Numbered from the stretch's first letter, positions 39,657 through 52,404 are shown. The stretch is 64,000 bases of DNA from Neckera pumila (GCA_963969595.1 OZ018413.1:2978501-3042500), one strand, 5' to 3'. Notes: generated by a model from the letters alone, not told the origin. A program made the numbers and translations.

Positions 39657-41100
39657 GAAAAGCCTAAAAAATTAGCTCAAGCGGAAGAAAGGAGGGAAAA
39701 GAAATTGCGGGATAAAAAAAGCAGCTGAAGCAGAAGAGAAGAGGAAAAGAGACCTGCAGGAAAAGGATAGAAAAGCAGTTGAAGTAGCTGAAAAGAAGAA
39801 AAAGGAGTTGCTGGCTTGGTATGAGCGTGATCTTGAAGTAGCTTGCGAAGAGGAGGAAGAGGCCAGGAGGAAGGTCGATGAAGCTTTATCGTTGAAGGCA
39901 CAGCTAGAGAAGAAGACGGCAGATTTGCAAGTCCAAGCATGTACAGCTGCACGAGAAGCCAAAAAAGCCAAAGCTCTTGAAAATGCAATTGCAGTAGCTG
40001 CGCGTCAAGCACGCAGGTAAGAGAAGACCTTAGGTAGCGACTATTAATACCGAAGGTTTACACTTGGTTATGCATCGTAGTTCATAACTTTTCTCCTATT
40101 TATCAATCTATGCTATGAAATGAAATAGCTCTAGATCAAAAGTCCTACTCTTTTGGTCTTATGTTTCCATCCGTGAGCTTGCACGAGTATCACATCGAAA
40201 CCAATGGACAAATTCCTGGTTTGCCTTTGTAAAGATTGAGCAAGAAGAATAAGAGGGAGGTTCTGGAGGCTGCGTCTGCAGAATTTGACGGTGAGCGGAA
40301 GACCCTCACAGATACTAAAAAGAGGCCCGGGGCAGAAAAGAAAACACTTGTCGCATCTACGAATTCTAAACCCGAGAAAGATCTTCAGTTCAAAGCGCCA
40401 CAAGCTGCCAAACTCAAAGAAACAGGTAAGTCAACATCGTAATAAAATTTTCAAGCCTCTTTTTTAGCGCTATTCTTCTCTTAAAAATCTACTCTGCGAG
40501 GTACTCTATAGTCTTTACTTGCTGCCTTTTTCTTTCATCTTTTCTCGTTACAAATTAGGACAAATTTAACTTATAAGTAGAAGTCTGTGAAATGGAAGAA
40601 TTATCTTGTCTTGATTGCGGATCTTATACATCCTAAACTTTCACCTGCAAATTACAGAAGACAGGACGGCAAAGAAGTCTGCAGAGATGGACGGCCTCGC
40701 TAAAACAGCAACAAGAAGCGAATGAAAAAGAGGTGAAAGAGCGCGTCAAAAAACAAGAAAATGAAGCCAAGGCCAAAATGGAAGCAGAAACAAAGGCTCA
40801 AGCTGAAAAAGATCGTGCTACTCGAGAAGAAAACGAAGCCAGGACCAAAGCGGAAGCGGAAGCAAAAGCTAAAGCTGAAAGAGATCGTGTTTCTCAAGAT
40901 GAAAACGAAGCCAGGGTTAAAGCGGAAGCAAAAGCTAAAGTTGAAAGAGATTGTGTTATTCAAGAAGAAAACAAAGCCAAGGCCCAAGCGGAAGCAGAAG
41001 CTCAAGCTGAAAAAGGTAGTGCAACTCAAGAAGTAAATAAAACCAAGGCAGCAGATGCAGAAGCCGTAGCACTATCTAAGGAAGATGATGTTACCAAAGT
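39657..41100 (+). CDS. TIC62-like gene, Glu/Ala/Lys coiled-coil tail exons
   Basis: Candidate exons 39,657-40,016, 40,235-40,425 and about 40,658-41,100 continue the TIC62-like gene. Splice sites are good (acag/GAAAAG; CGCAG/gtaag; ACAG/gtaag). The protein is highly charged and helical. The last exon holds about four 22-24-residue repeats built on ENEAKAKAEAEAKA and (D/E)RDRV-type linkers, predicting a long coiled coil. Problems: in the first exon a run of seven A at 39,713 puts a TGA in frame soon after, while the frame one base over is open to the end. In the third exon the conceptual frame from acceptor 40,658 also hits a stop, and an alternative acceptor at 40,665 keeps it open. This tail may be decaying or the assembly may carry homopolymer errors. 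No Ser/Pro ferredoxin-reductase-binding repeats are seen. Confidence 0.6.
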
Positions 41101-41458
41101 AGAGGTGCCAAGGATAATGAAGTTATTGCAAAATCTCAGGGACCAACATTCCGCTGGCCATGGCAGAAGTAGACATCAATTATGTGGCTCAGCAGTCAGA
41201 TTTGATCTATTAGCCACCGTTTTAGTTTTCCAGAGTGCTGAATTATCATTTAATATAACATCCCTAGAGGTTTTCTTGGGAATAGCACCTATTAATGTGA
41301 CGAAATTTAAAAGGTTTACGGACTTCACTGCTTGAACAGATTAGGCTTTCATAGTGATCGACCTTTTCTAGAGTTGTAGTCGGATCTGTCCAAGCTCAGT
41401 GTTCCCATGCACAATCGCAAGGCCTGCATTAATATTTGGATTTGCTTTATTGATGCAG

Positions 41459-44400
41459 AAGCCATGGTTGAGAAAGCGAGACAAGCCAAGGAAGACGCAG
41501 CTACAAGGGAGGCGAAGGCCTTGGAGTGGGCCAAAGCTGCTACGTCCGTACGCTTTCTGTGGCCACGGCAGAAGGAGAGTGCAAAGGAGAAAGTGACTTC
41601 AGTAACTCCTACCGTCAATGAGCAAATCGAAGGCATATCGCCGCAAGTTGACTCGGAGCCTGAAGCATCTACCACACCGGACGTCGAGTAGAATTCTTTC
41701 TTGTCAGGCATTGCAAAATGTTAAGAGTTTGTGCGTGCCAATCGAAGTTGTCACAAAGTACGAATGAAAGTCAAGTGAGTTCAAAATATTTTCTAAGGGC
41801 ATCTGTCCACCTCAGATATTCAAATTGATATGTTCTGTGCAGAGGTGAACTTGTTTTGCATTCAAGCGAATGTGCCAGGGTGTTCAGTCTTTGGTCTTTA
41901 TTGGAAATATCGATGCTAGATCAGTACATTATGCTGTGTTAACATCAGTGTTGGTGTTCACTTGCACGCTCAGGCTTGAAGATTCTAAGTCTGAAGGAAC
42001 AGCAAAATCTGAAGATTCCTTAGAGCAACCTTCGAAAGTTATGGAGGGTGTGGCAAATGAGGTAACCGAGGTGGCGGAAAAATCTGGTATGCTAAATTTC
42101 CGAGGCTTTCAAGGCTTATTCAGTGTGTCGTATTTGGTTTTCACTGGTGAAATTCCTTCATTACCATGTTTGATGTGTGTTTGAGATAAATGGTCTTCGG
42201 TTGCGGTCGAAGTTGCATAGTATGCACTGCGGCTTGCTAACACTCATTACCGACTTTTATACACAGGAGAAGTTCCAGTCAGTATAGTATACACTAATTT
42301 AAAATATCAACACCAGAGGAAGAAACAACTAATTGTCTGTCAGCACTATTGCTAATTGGGAACGCTTGGAGTGCAGCATCTGACGAGGCATTAGTTGAGT
42401 CACAAGATTTAGAAACGTCGCCGCCACCTTCAGTGTCTGACATCGAAGGTGGAGTGTCCAAATTCGCTGAAGAGGTTGCGGAGGACGCAGGCATATTCTT
42501 TATACCGCACCTTCCTGTAATATTGACTAGTTTTGTACGTGCCGCTTAGCATCACGTCGATGGACCCGATTTTCACATTGACAACAATGAGGTTGACAGT
42601 GACAAGAGGTTTTGGATCTCATGGGAAGAACAGTTTAAGTGCTTATAATTGCCTTAGTGTAGAATCAGATTTTACAAGAAAGTGAATATATCTGTCCAAC
42701 CTCTGCAAACGCAGTTGCACTAAAGTTTGAAATGTATTGACGATATAGAAGCCATGGTGGAGAAAGCGAAACAAGCTAAAGAAGACGCAGTTTCAAGGGC
42801 TGCGATCGCCTTAGAAAAGGCCAAAACTGCTACGTCCAGAGGCTTTCAGTGGCCTTGGCAAAAGGAGAGTGCAAATGAGAAAGTATCTTCAGAAACTTCT
42901 ACCGTCACTGAGTAGATCGAAAGCGTATCGCCGCAAGTTGACCCGGAGCCTGAAGCATCTACCACACCGTACGTCGAGTAGAATTCTTTCTTGTCAGGCA
43001 TTGCAAAATGTTAAGAGTTTGTGCGTGCCAATCGAAGTTGTCACAAAGTACGAATGAAAGTCAAGTGAGTTCAAAATATTTTCTAAGGGCATCTGTCCAC
43101 CTCAGATATTCAGATTGATATGTTCTATGCGGAGGTGAACTTGTTTTGCATTCAAGCGAATGTGTCAGGGTGTTCAGTCTTTGGTCTTTATTGGAAATAT
43201 CGATGCTAGATCAGTACATTATGTTGTGTTAACATCAGTGTTGGTGTTCACTTGCACGCTCAGGCTCAAAGATTCTAAGTCTGAAGGAATAGCAAAATCT
43301 AAAGATTCCTTAGAGCAACCTTCAAAAGCTATGGAGGGTGTGGCAAATGAGGTAACCGAGGTGGCGGAAAAATCTGGTATGCTACATTTCCAAGGCTTTC
43401 AAGGTCTATTCAATGCACTGCGGCTTGCTAATACTCATTACCGACTTTTATACGGAGGAGAAGTTCCAGTCAGTATAGTAAACACTAATTTAAAATATCA
43501 ACACCAGAGGAAGGATCTAATTGTTTGTCAGCCTACTGCTAATTGGGAACGCTTGGAGTGCAGCATCTGACGAGGCATTAGTTGAGTCACGATATTCAGA
43601 AACGTCGATGCCACCTTCAGTGCCTGACATCGAAGGTGGAGTGTCCAAATTCGCTGAAGAAGTTGTGGAGGACGTAGGCATATTCTTTAAACCCTGTCTT
43701 ACTGTAAAACTGACTAGTTTTGTACGTGCCACTTAGCATCACGCCGATGGACCCGATTTTCACATTGACAGAATGAGGTTGACAGTGACAAGAGGTTTTT
43801 GGTTCTTCAAAGGAAGAACAGTTTAAGTGCTTACAGTTGCCTTAGTGTGAAATCAGATTTTACAAGGAAGTGAATATATCTGTCCAACCTCTGCAAACGT
43901 AGTTGCACTAAAGTTTGAAATGTATTGACGATATAGAAGCCATGGTGGAGAAAGCGAGACAAGCCAAAGAAGACGCAGTTTCAAGGGCTGCAATCGCCTT
44001 AGAGAAGGCCAAAACTGCTACGTCCGGAGGCTTTCAATGGCCTTGGCAGAAGGAGAGTGCAAATGAGAAAGTATCTTCAGAAACTTCTACCGTCACTGAG
44101 CAGATCGAAGGCGTATCGCCGCAAGTTGACCCGGAGCCTGAAGCATCTACCACACCGTACGTTGCGTAGAATTCTTTTCTGTCAGGCATCGCAAATTGTA
44201 GAATGCGTGCGTTGCACGTACAAAGCATGGTGGAGAGCAGAATTGAAAGTCTTACAGATATTCTCGAGGAGTAGTTCTCAACCTCAGTTAATTAGAGCAG
44301 TATGTTCAGTTGAGCTTGTCTTGCATATTATCGATTCTATCAAGTTTACTTACGTGGAGTTGTGGTGTCCATGTCACATTCAGTCTTGAAAATTCAGAAA

Positions 44401-44760
44401 CTAAAGGGACAACAAAAAAATCTGAAGATTCTTTCGAGAAAGCATCAAGCATCATCAAGGATTAGCAACTGCGGCAACCGAGGTGGCGGAAAATGCAGGT
44501 ATGCTTCAGTCCCGAGGAGTTTGTAATTCATTTTGAATGGTTACTTCCCGGGACCAAAGCAGGCAAATCTTGATGAACTTGTTGTTTTGTGGTAGAGCTA
44601 CTAAGTTGCATTATGTTTGTTGTATTCTATCACTCACTAAGGGCTTCCATTACAGAAGAAGCTCTCGACGGGACAGGCGTCTCTGACGTAGTCCGGGACG
44701 ATGAGAAAGAGTAGCAGACCGAACCGGAAGAAGAAAACGATAGTGCTCCACTAGTATCTA
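41459..44760 (+). repeat. Three tandem copies of a 1.2-kb exon-bearing unit (TIC62-like tail)
   Basis: The units begin at 41,459, 42,749 and 43,937 (spacings 1,290 and 1,188 bp). Unit 1 has an extra ~105 bp near 42,122-42,228. Each unit carries exon-like blocks. A (41,459-41,691; 42,749-42,981; 43,937-44,169) encodes EAMVEKARQAKEDA ... WPWQKESANEKV ... EPEASTTP and ends in an in-frame TAG. B (41,974-42,086; 43,264-43,376; a degraded one near 44,390-44,490) ends EGVANEVTEVAEKSG before a gt donor. C (42,377-42,490; 43,564-43,677; a degraded one near 44,655) encodes IEGGVSKFAEEVAEDA. Copies 1 and 2 are nearly identical, introns included, which indicates a recent duplication. Copy 3 is the most diverged downstream of A. 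A2 has a TAG at 42,913 where A3 has CAG. The coding status of the array is uncertain. Confidence 0.85.
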
Positions 44761-46016
44761 AAAAAGCCTTGGAACTAGATCAAGAAGAGTAGAAAACTGG
44801 ATCAAATGGTGATGTAGAAGAAGAATTATCTATCACCTTGCAGCTGAGTCTTCTATGCCTACCAAAACTTCACTCACTCTCGCTTGTTTCGAAATTCTTA
44901 TGTTTCCCTTCTGCAGAACGACTTCGGATGCTCTTTCGCCTGTCTTGTTTCCGAACTTGTCTCATGACAGCGGACATCAACAAAGGTAATCCTTCACCTC
45001 AGCAACTGACGTGAAATTGGAAATACGGTCCAGAGTGTAGAGCAGATTATCACGGAAGCTTGAAACTGTTCAAGAATCAGTGTATCAGTTCCATTACATG
45101 TCAAGTCAAATCTTCCTTCTATATATATGTATGTACATACTGTGTGTGTTTGTCTATTCTATAATTTCAAAGATTATTTGAGTATGACATTTCCGACTTG
45201 CTTGGTCACTAATTTGGGTTGAACGATTTGAAGAGTAATAAATTTGCTTCTGTTCATTTCATTTGTCATCGTCCTTTGGGGCTGGCTATTGGCTTCTGTG
45301 CACTCTTTAGGAAATCTAAACCAACTCACACCATTTTCGTTCAAGCAGATGAAAGGAAACAATTGCAACAATCAAACGCACACATTTATTGTCGATTAGT
45401 TGTAATCTGGATTCATGAAGATCTTACCAAATCTAGTTTTCAAGCTATTACTAAAACCAAATTTTCAATGAATTGTTGTTTATGAAAATTCTAGTTCAAA
45501 TAAAAACACTAATGCAAACAAGTGTGTCCATTTAGAAGAATCCACCTTTGTGATAGGCAAAGAACTATGTGGCCCTTCACAAGAAACTTCCTTTCTATTT
45601 GGGACAAGGTCGAATCAACACATTTATCTTCAGACTTAGGCGCTTCCTTTGAATACTTGACACTACTTGAACTTTCTTCATTCAAAATATATTGATCAAG
45701 ACACAATCCTAAGACAAAAACGAAGGTTGGTTATGAACATTTGAACAAAGAACATTGCAAAGGTTGCAGGCTTGAACAAATGCTACACTAGTTGTGTTTG
45801 GTAACAATGGTAAGATACTACTACACACGAAATTAATATTGATTTGCTACCATTGTAAACATTTAGGCTGTGCCAAATGTATATGCTACTTCAAATCCAA
45901 AGCTTATTGACCAATCATTTATCATTTTTCTATTCAATAGCAAATCACCTTATAACAACACATTTATTCTCATACACTTTTATTAGTGATATAGTATGTA
46001 TGCACTTTGATATTGA
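44761..46016. other. Intergenic, no gene seen
   Basis: The 3' flank of the TIC62-like locus. Frames at 45,174-45,706 on both strands have no domain and AT-biased composition. Confidence 0.5.
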
Positions 46017-46020
46017 TTAA

Positions 46021-46937
46021 CCCCTAAAGGCCCAAGGCATTTTCTAGCTTTGAAACCATTGAAAACTGCCATTTCTGTTGCGATCACTTAAGAAATTTTT
46101 TGAAAAAAAATTTTAGTCTAACCATAGGATCTTATACTTCACTTGTCTTGGATTATGTGGTAAGAATTTCAAGAAGTTTGATCATACGAATTGGAAGATA
46201 TTAGCATTCGAAGTTAGGAAAAGGATTTTTTTGGAATTGTGGCCTGTAATTTCAGATGATTTTGACGGCCATTTGTAGTTTTTTTTGCACTACACACCAT
46301 TGGGTTAAATTTTTTTATGTCGAAAATTTGAGTTGAAAGTTAGTAAAAGAAAATTTAGAATGTCAAAACTTAATTTTCACATATAAAAAAATTGTCAAAT
46401 AGAAGTAGGTCCAAAATTGAATGAAACACTAAATCGTTAATAGCTCTTAAGTAGAATTAAAACACCATAATCCCAACGGTGGGATTGTTCATGCATACAA
46501 ACTTAACCTTTTCATAAGAAAAAATTTAAAATTTTTGAAAATTGCATTCAAAAAGGAATTCTATAAGTTATTTTTTGAAGAAGATGCTAGATTGCCCAAA
46601 AAACAAGATTGTCTGTAACTTTCTCATTCTGAGTCCAAATAGAATGAATGAAAGTTTTAAATGTAGACAAAAACATGATTTTTGAGAGAATTTTTATTTT
46701 TAAAATACAACTTTTTCACAATTTTCTTTCTTTTGCCTGGCGAGTTGCTTTTTGAACTTCGGGTGGTATAACTTTTGCTCCCGAGCACCGATTGAAAAAA
46801 AAACTTATATTTTTAGAAAGCTAATGTCATTTCCTATCTTCAAAAAAAAATTTGAAAAAATCAGGCCAAAATTTCAGGTCACATGAGTCTGCCCAAAATC
46901 CCAAGTGTCCCCCAAGGGGACTTTGGGCCTTTAGGGA
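46021..46937 (-). mobile_element. TTAA-flanked MITE, copy 2 (inverted), 917 bp
   Basis: Same family as 23,882-24,803 in opposite orientation: it begins CCCCTAAAGGCCCAAGGC and ends GGGCCTTTAGGGA, with TTAA at 46,017-46,020 and 46,938-46,941. Internal blocks are shared in reverse order. The last terminal base differs from copies 1 and 3. Confidence 0.9.
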
Positions 46938-47604
46938 TTAAAAGATGTTGAACCTACATAAAATGGTAGAATAGCTTTTGTGCATGTAAAGTAAAAGCTA
47001 AAACTTGAATCTCTTTTAAATCCCTAAATGCCCAATCAACCATTGTTTTATAGTGATTGTCTAACTTTAGGAGTATCAAAATCCCTATTTATTTTCCTCA
47101 TATAGTTTGTCAAGTTGTCTTTTTGTAGCTTAAAAGAACTTTTGATTTGGACACAAACTCTACTTTACGTGATTTTTCAACGTCAAATACTCTAAGAAAT
47201 GCTCATTGCAGCTTGTCTTAGAAGAGAACCTAGACAATCATAGGCCATTCCAAGAAAAAAATTCGCAAGTAGGCAAGGGGCTAATTAGTTGGCGCATATA
47301 GTAAATGGGCATGGTCAAGTTCAAATTTGTGTTTTCTTATTATACCTCACTTGATTGCAAGGCTTTGAAAATTGAGGTGCACATGTCATCTAATCCAATT
47401 TTCCTATAGGGTTTTTTCTTACTACATGATTTTATTTATATAGTGTAGAAGAAACTACTAAGAAGTTCATATTGTTGAAAACAAGGTGTTGTCAACAAAG
47501 ACAACCAATTGAGTGCAATGTAGAACACTATCATAGAATACCAAAATTCTAGACAAGAATACAAGGTGCTATAAAGTGCAAGACATATTGTTAGAATCAT
47601 TTAA
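46938..47604. other. Spacer between two MITE copies, no gene seen
   Basis: About 660 bp of AT-rich sequence separating two oppositely oriented copies. No coding or repeat signal. Confidence 0.5.
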
Positions 47605-48536
47605 CCCCTAAAGGACCATTGTCCGTTCGGGGGACAAATGCGTTTTTGGGCAGACATCTACGGGTTGAGATTTTCTCTTGATTTTTTGAAACTTTTTTTG
47701 GAGGTAGAAAAGCTGATTAGCTTTGTGAGAATATAAATTTTTTCACAAGCGGTGCCCAGGAACAAAAATTATGACCAAATAAGCTCAAAAATGGGGACAA
47801 GGGCCAGCTCGAGCAGCAAAAAAAAATTTGCAATTTATTTATATTTAGTATTTTAGTATTTTTTTCTCATACATTATATTTTTATCTATCTCGAAAGCTT
47901 TGATTCATTTCAATTGGATTTGTTATGAGAAAGTTATGGGCATTCTTGTTTTCCGGGCAGTTCAAGCATCTTTTTGAAAAAAATAAGTTGTAGGGTTCAT
48001 TTCTGAATGATTTTTTTCAAATTTTTCAATTGATTCTTTTTGTGTGGTTTAGTTTTTCTGCTAGAACAATCTCACCATTGGGATTAGTGCATTTTAATTC
48101 CATCTAAAATATATGAATATTTTAGCTTTCCTTCTATTTCCTACCTACTTCTACTTAACAATTTTTTTAATAATGAAAATTTAGTTTTTTTGAATTTTCT
48201 TCTTCTTTGCTAGACTCTCAACTCAATTACCCACTATAAACATAAAGCTCAAAACGCTGTAGTGCAAAAATTTAAAGTTAAAAATGTTCAAAGTCAAAAA
48301 GTTCAGTCCCACAATGTGATGAAAAATTTGTTTTTTTCACTTTAAACGCAGATATCTTGCAATCTGTGCAGTCAAAAATTCTGAAATTTTTTCCACACAT
48401 TCTTATACTAGTTAGGTGTAAGATTCTACGGTTAGATGTGCAAAAAAAAACATTTAAATTTTTTTTTCACTCTTTGCTATAAAAATGGCAGTTTTGGGTG
48501 TTTTTTGGCAGAGAAAAGGCCTTGGGCCTTCAGGGG
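47605..48536 (+). mobile_element. TTAA-flanked MITE, copy 3, 932 bp
   Basis: Begins CCCCTAAAGGACCATTGTCC, identical to copy 1 for 20 bp, and ends GGGCCTTCAGGGG. TTAA lies at 47,601-47,604 and 48,537-48,540. Collinear with copy 1 throughout. Confidence 0.92.
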
Positions 48537-48732
48537 TTAAATTGTAAAAATTGAAGTTTTAATATTATCTTTTTTTGTGTTTAGTTTGCAACTTATTGAA
48601 GAAGATGCAAAAAAGATGGCACATCATCATTCAAGAAATTAAGTAGTCGTATTACTCCGTAGTAATGATAGAATAGATGGCAAATTTCATTGAAATAGCG
48701 CCATTCTGGAACTTTGGCACTTTTACAGTTCA

Positions 48733-48818
48733 GAACGGCCATTCTGAAATCTATACTTGTCCTAGATGGTTTAGAACAACCGTTCTAAAATCTATATTCG
48801 TCCTAGATGGTCAAAATA
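48733..48818. repeat. 41-bp tandem duplication
   Basis: Two adjacent copies built on ttctgaaatctatacttgtc and ctagatggt, with a few substitutions. Confidence 0.8.
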
Positions 48819-50094
48819 GCACACCATCAGAATGACTTGCAGAATACTACTATTTTAACAAAATTCCCTATATAGATGGTGACAAGAGAGAGAGGTTGTT
48901 GAAGCTTGAAGCAATTGCTCAAGGAAAAAATATAGAATGGTTGGATGTCATGGATCAATCTTGAAAATTTTGAAAAGCAACTTGACATAGAATTTTATCC
49001 TTTTAGAATTGTAAAAGACCAACCTTTTTCCTACTCAATTAATACACTTAGATGCCCATTTCTTAAGAGTCATAATGCCTCAAGAAAGCTTTGTTTTATG
49101 AGTTATTTAACTCTTTAAAAAATATCGATGATGTATATGCTCTTTAACTGTAATAATGGATGGATGTGGAATAGATGAGAATACTTATGTCTGTTCACCC
49201 TTGCATAGAATGAGAGCCTAGATCTTTCCATCTTTTTTATCTCTTGTTAGTATAGGGACAATAATCTTGGAGTTCGACAATCAAGAGTTGTGCTTTGCAA
49301 CGCAAAGCCCTAGCTTATTACAAATCATTGCAAATTCTCAAAAATAGAGGGACTATGAGTCCATTACGGGTCAAACATTTCTTGGATTTTGACATCTTCC
49401 TCTTCAGTCTCTTTCCCTAACCATTCCTTACCCTGTCCAACCCCCGCCCTCGGCCTCTTGCAATTAAGCCATCTAGGGCGTAGCTTCAACCTAGTGTTGA
49501 CGCCCAATATTGTAAACAGTTGAAAGCGGAAGAAACATGACAAAAGCAGAAATTGAAATGATTATCCTGGAAAACACGTAAATATAGCACTCACGTCGGT
49601 ACAAAACACAATAGTGTCTACAAAATATGCACAAAGTAATGCTTCCAGGCTCAACAAAATCAGCGTAACATTATTGCCAATTTACTATACAAGTGAGCAG
49701 GGCAGAGGTTATACAGAACTCTCCCCACAACTTATGCCACCCGGCTTGTATCAAATCCAAATGCCTGCTTGAGGATGATGTGTAAAGAGCCAATCCTTAA
49801 ACCTGAGAATTACCCACGGCAAGGACAGGGTTGGTGGGGGCAAACATCACCTCACTAAGACTAACCCCATAGTTGAACTGTATCCATCCTCGCGCAACTG
49901 GACAAACGAGTGCCAAGGCGGGAAGGACTACGAAAATTACAACATTGGCTTGAGCGACAGAACACGTGGGATCTGCAGTATCGATCCTTATATACGTTCG
50001 TTAACCAAGAATAAATGCTCAGTACTGGCACTGAGTCGCCAACTAAATGTAGAACCAACAGGGACCTCGAATGGCACTAACAAAGCCAATCCAT
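48819..50094. other. Intergenic and YKT6 3' region
   Basis: No gene before the YKT6 stop codon at 50,095. The part nearest the gene (about 49,550-50,094) has gene-like composition and probably includes its 3' UTR. A minus frame at 49,861-50,058 has no family match. Confidence 0.45.
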
Positions 50095-51831
50095 TTATAA
50101 AATGGTGCAGCACTGATTTGCCTTCTTGGCTTGCTTGTAGAACATCTGCAACCCAGTAAAGCATACCAACTTCAGTGACATTCGCAATTCGAAAAGGCAC
50201 ATTGACGAATCCTTCATACAGACTAAATCAATAACAACATCATATACTTTTTTCCCTTCCGACATACACAGGAAACATATACTATATAGTAACGGTACGT
50301 TCAAGTAGAAAGGTATATGTACCTGAGAAGCTGAGCTTAAGTCGTTACTCTTATCAACGAGGTTATCGAGATTCTCCCCACGTTTAAGCACACTTTCGAT
50401 TGTTTTATGCTGCAAGTATAAAAATAATCGACAATCCCGTAAGTTTATAACATGAAGAAAAAAAATTGTTGATAAAAGGACCGCTTAATTGCTCAGACCA
50501 AAAGCACTTGCACTAAAAGCTAAACCAAAGAAAAAGAAAAGAAAAGAATTTGAGACCACTGCAAAATTACAACAAGTAGCCAACATAATTTGTAAACGCA
50601 GTGACGATTTGATTCAAATCAAAGGGTTTTAAACTCCCAGCACAATATTAGATCTCTTCCGTCCGAGAAGATCTAATTATAAAAGTATATCGGGAAAGTG
50701 ACGAAAATGGAATTGCCATACCAGTATAACTTTCGTCTCATCGAGATCTTTCTGAATCTTGGCCAGCTTGTCAGCCTCAGTAGGATTCTGCAGTATTCAC
50801 CACTCAATTGCCTCAGCAACAAGGACAACCATCAACTCTCTCCATTTCAAGAGATCATAAAGCCGAAGGACAAGCCTTCGAGGAAGTCAAAATGAAATAG
50901 CCCTTTGAGCATTCTATATCCTCGAACCCAAATGAAACTCCGCTTGAAAACAAACCTGGTACTTCACAAGAGCTTCTGGTAGATAAGGCCAGGCTTCAGT
51001 GCTGTCTGCGGTTTTGATCTTCCAAGAATCTCCAAAAGTCTTCTGATACTCATCTAGCACCTGCCAAGCGAAGCGAAACATTCAATCATTATTGCTTAAC
51101 CACGAGAAACACAGATACAGACTAGCAGCAAAAAAAGAATGCTCTGAATAGATTGACCATCCAACAGCATGTTCTAACATGTCAATCGTCACAGATTACT
51201 CTACATAAGAATCCAATTGAATCTGATGTCTAGACTCATTAACCTAGCGATGTGAGTGCGAAACCGTAATACTGCCAAGGAAAGAAGGCGAAAACCCTAA
51301 TTAGCAAAATTCTAGTGGAAACTAGAAACACAAGCCGAGCTCAACAAACCTTGTTGATAACGGAGAAAGCACTCCTCAGAGGGTACTCTTTGTCGGCAAA
51401 CACAAGCCCGCAAAGCCCATTTCGGTTGTAGCAATGCACCACGTACTCTGTTTGCAGAGCATCATACACACACACATACAAAAAAAAGCAGTTCACTTAG
51501 AGCCTCTAATGCAAACACTCTTAATTTTCACGTCGACAGTCTCACAACTACACTATCTGAGATCAGAAATCCCAAAAACTTATATTACATTGTGTTAAGA
51601 AATTAAAATGGACCCGCCAAGGGATAAATACTCACCATCTTGTTCAACCGACTGGCGTTGTCCAAGAGGAGTCCGTCCAGCTATAGTCCGCGACGCAAAC
51701 AAAATAAACTCCTTCGCGGATGGGCGTTGGAAAAAACCAAAGTGAGACACATCCGAAACATTGGCTAACATCAACGACTCGCCCCCTTGAACCGCAGGCG
51801 CTTTTAACAGCAATATCCCAGTGATCTTCAT
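50095..51831 (-). CDS. YKT6: YKT6 R-SNARE (longin-type), 6 exons, 200 aa
   Basis: Exons, in order of transcription: 51,831-51,636; 51,447-51,350; 51,060-50,956; 50,787-50,722; 50,409-50,323; 50,145-50,095. All introns are GT-AG, phases join exactly, and the total is 603 nt. The start is the conserved MKITGILLL. Residues 1 to about 125 form the longin domain (DVSHFGFFQRPSAKEF, RTPLGQRQSVE, YVVHCYNRNGLCG). About 135-195 is the SNARE coiled coil, with the zero-layer Arg at 165 in VLKRGENL, and then SASQMFYKQAKKANQCC. The C-terminus CCTIL supplies a palmitoylatable Cys196 and a Cys197 prenylation box. YKT6 works in vesicle fusion along the ER-Golgi, endosomal and vacuolar routes and cycles between cytosol and membrane by lipidation. 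The length fits the family and no lesion is seen. Confidence 0.97.
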
Positions 51832-52400
51832 CGCTTCTCTGAATTTTACTTTCCCTCCTCAATTCCTTTCTTCCAGATAACAAACCCTAAATTCAATGAA
51901 AATTTCAATTCTGCAGGAACCACACCAACAACGATCTGTTCAGCAATGTTCCAATAGAAACGGCTCAAACCATCAAATCAGAGACTAAAATTTACTCTTC
52001 AGAATGCCGCAATCACCCTTTCGCAAACCCTAACACACTACTTCAGTCAGACCCATAAACAAAAAAAACAAAAAAACTACTAACCAGAAGATTTTCAATC
52101 CACCAAAACCTCGAAAATATCTCCCCAAGGCAATCTAATAAGTCAGAAAAAAAATTTAAAACTCTCCAGAAAGCAGAGTCCCAAGCCTAAAGAGAACTAG
52201 AGCAAAACTGGAGCAAAACCGGAGCTAAAAGAGTGAAAAAAACGCTACAATAAACGCCCAAACGAATCGGTCTATGATAACAAGGAAACGAAGTGAACAT
52301 GAAGATATGAAGGGAGAGGGGAGCAGCTTACCAACACAAGAATAAAAAACAATGGGCAACCGCGGAGGAACTACAAGCGAAGTGAGAGTGATGAGCGTAG
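51832..52400 (-). promoter_or_regulatory. YKT6 5' leader with probable leader intron
   Basis: On the minus strand a donor-like ttg/GTAAGC at about 52,333 and an acceptor-like tcctgcag near 51,917 suggest an intron of about 420 bp inside the 5' UTR, with the coding exon following. This is inferred from splice consensus only. Confidence 0.4.
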
Positions 52401-52404
52401 CCTA

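Noticed and set aside
40700..41029. Phe/Ser-rich 109-codon minus frame
   Set aside because: A shadow of the Glu/Ala/Lys repeats of the TIC62-like tail on the plus strand.
41870..43570. Plus frames beginning MCQGVQSLVFIGNIDARS in units 1 and 2
   Set aside because: They cover intron and exon B of the tandem unit; the part before the cag acceptor is probably intronic.
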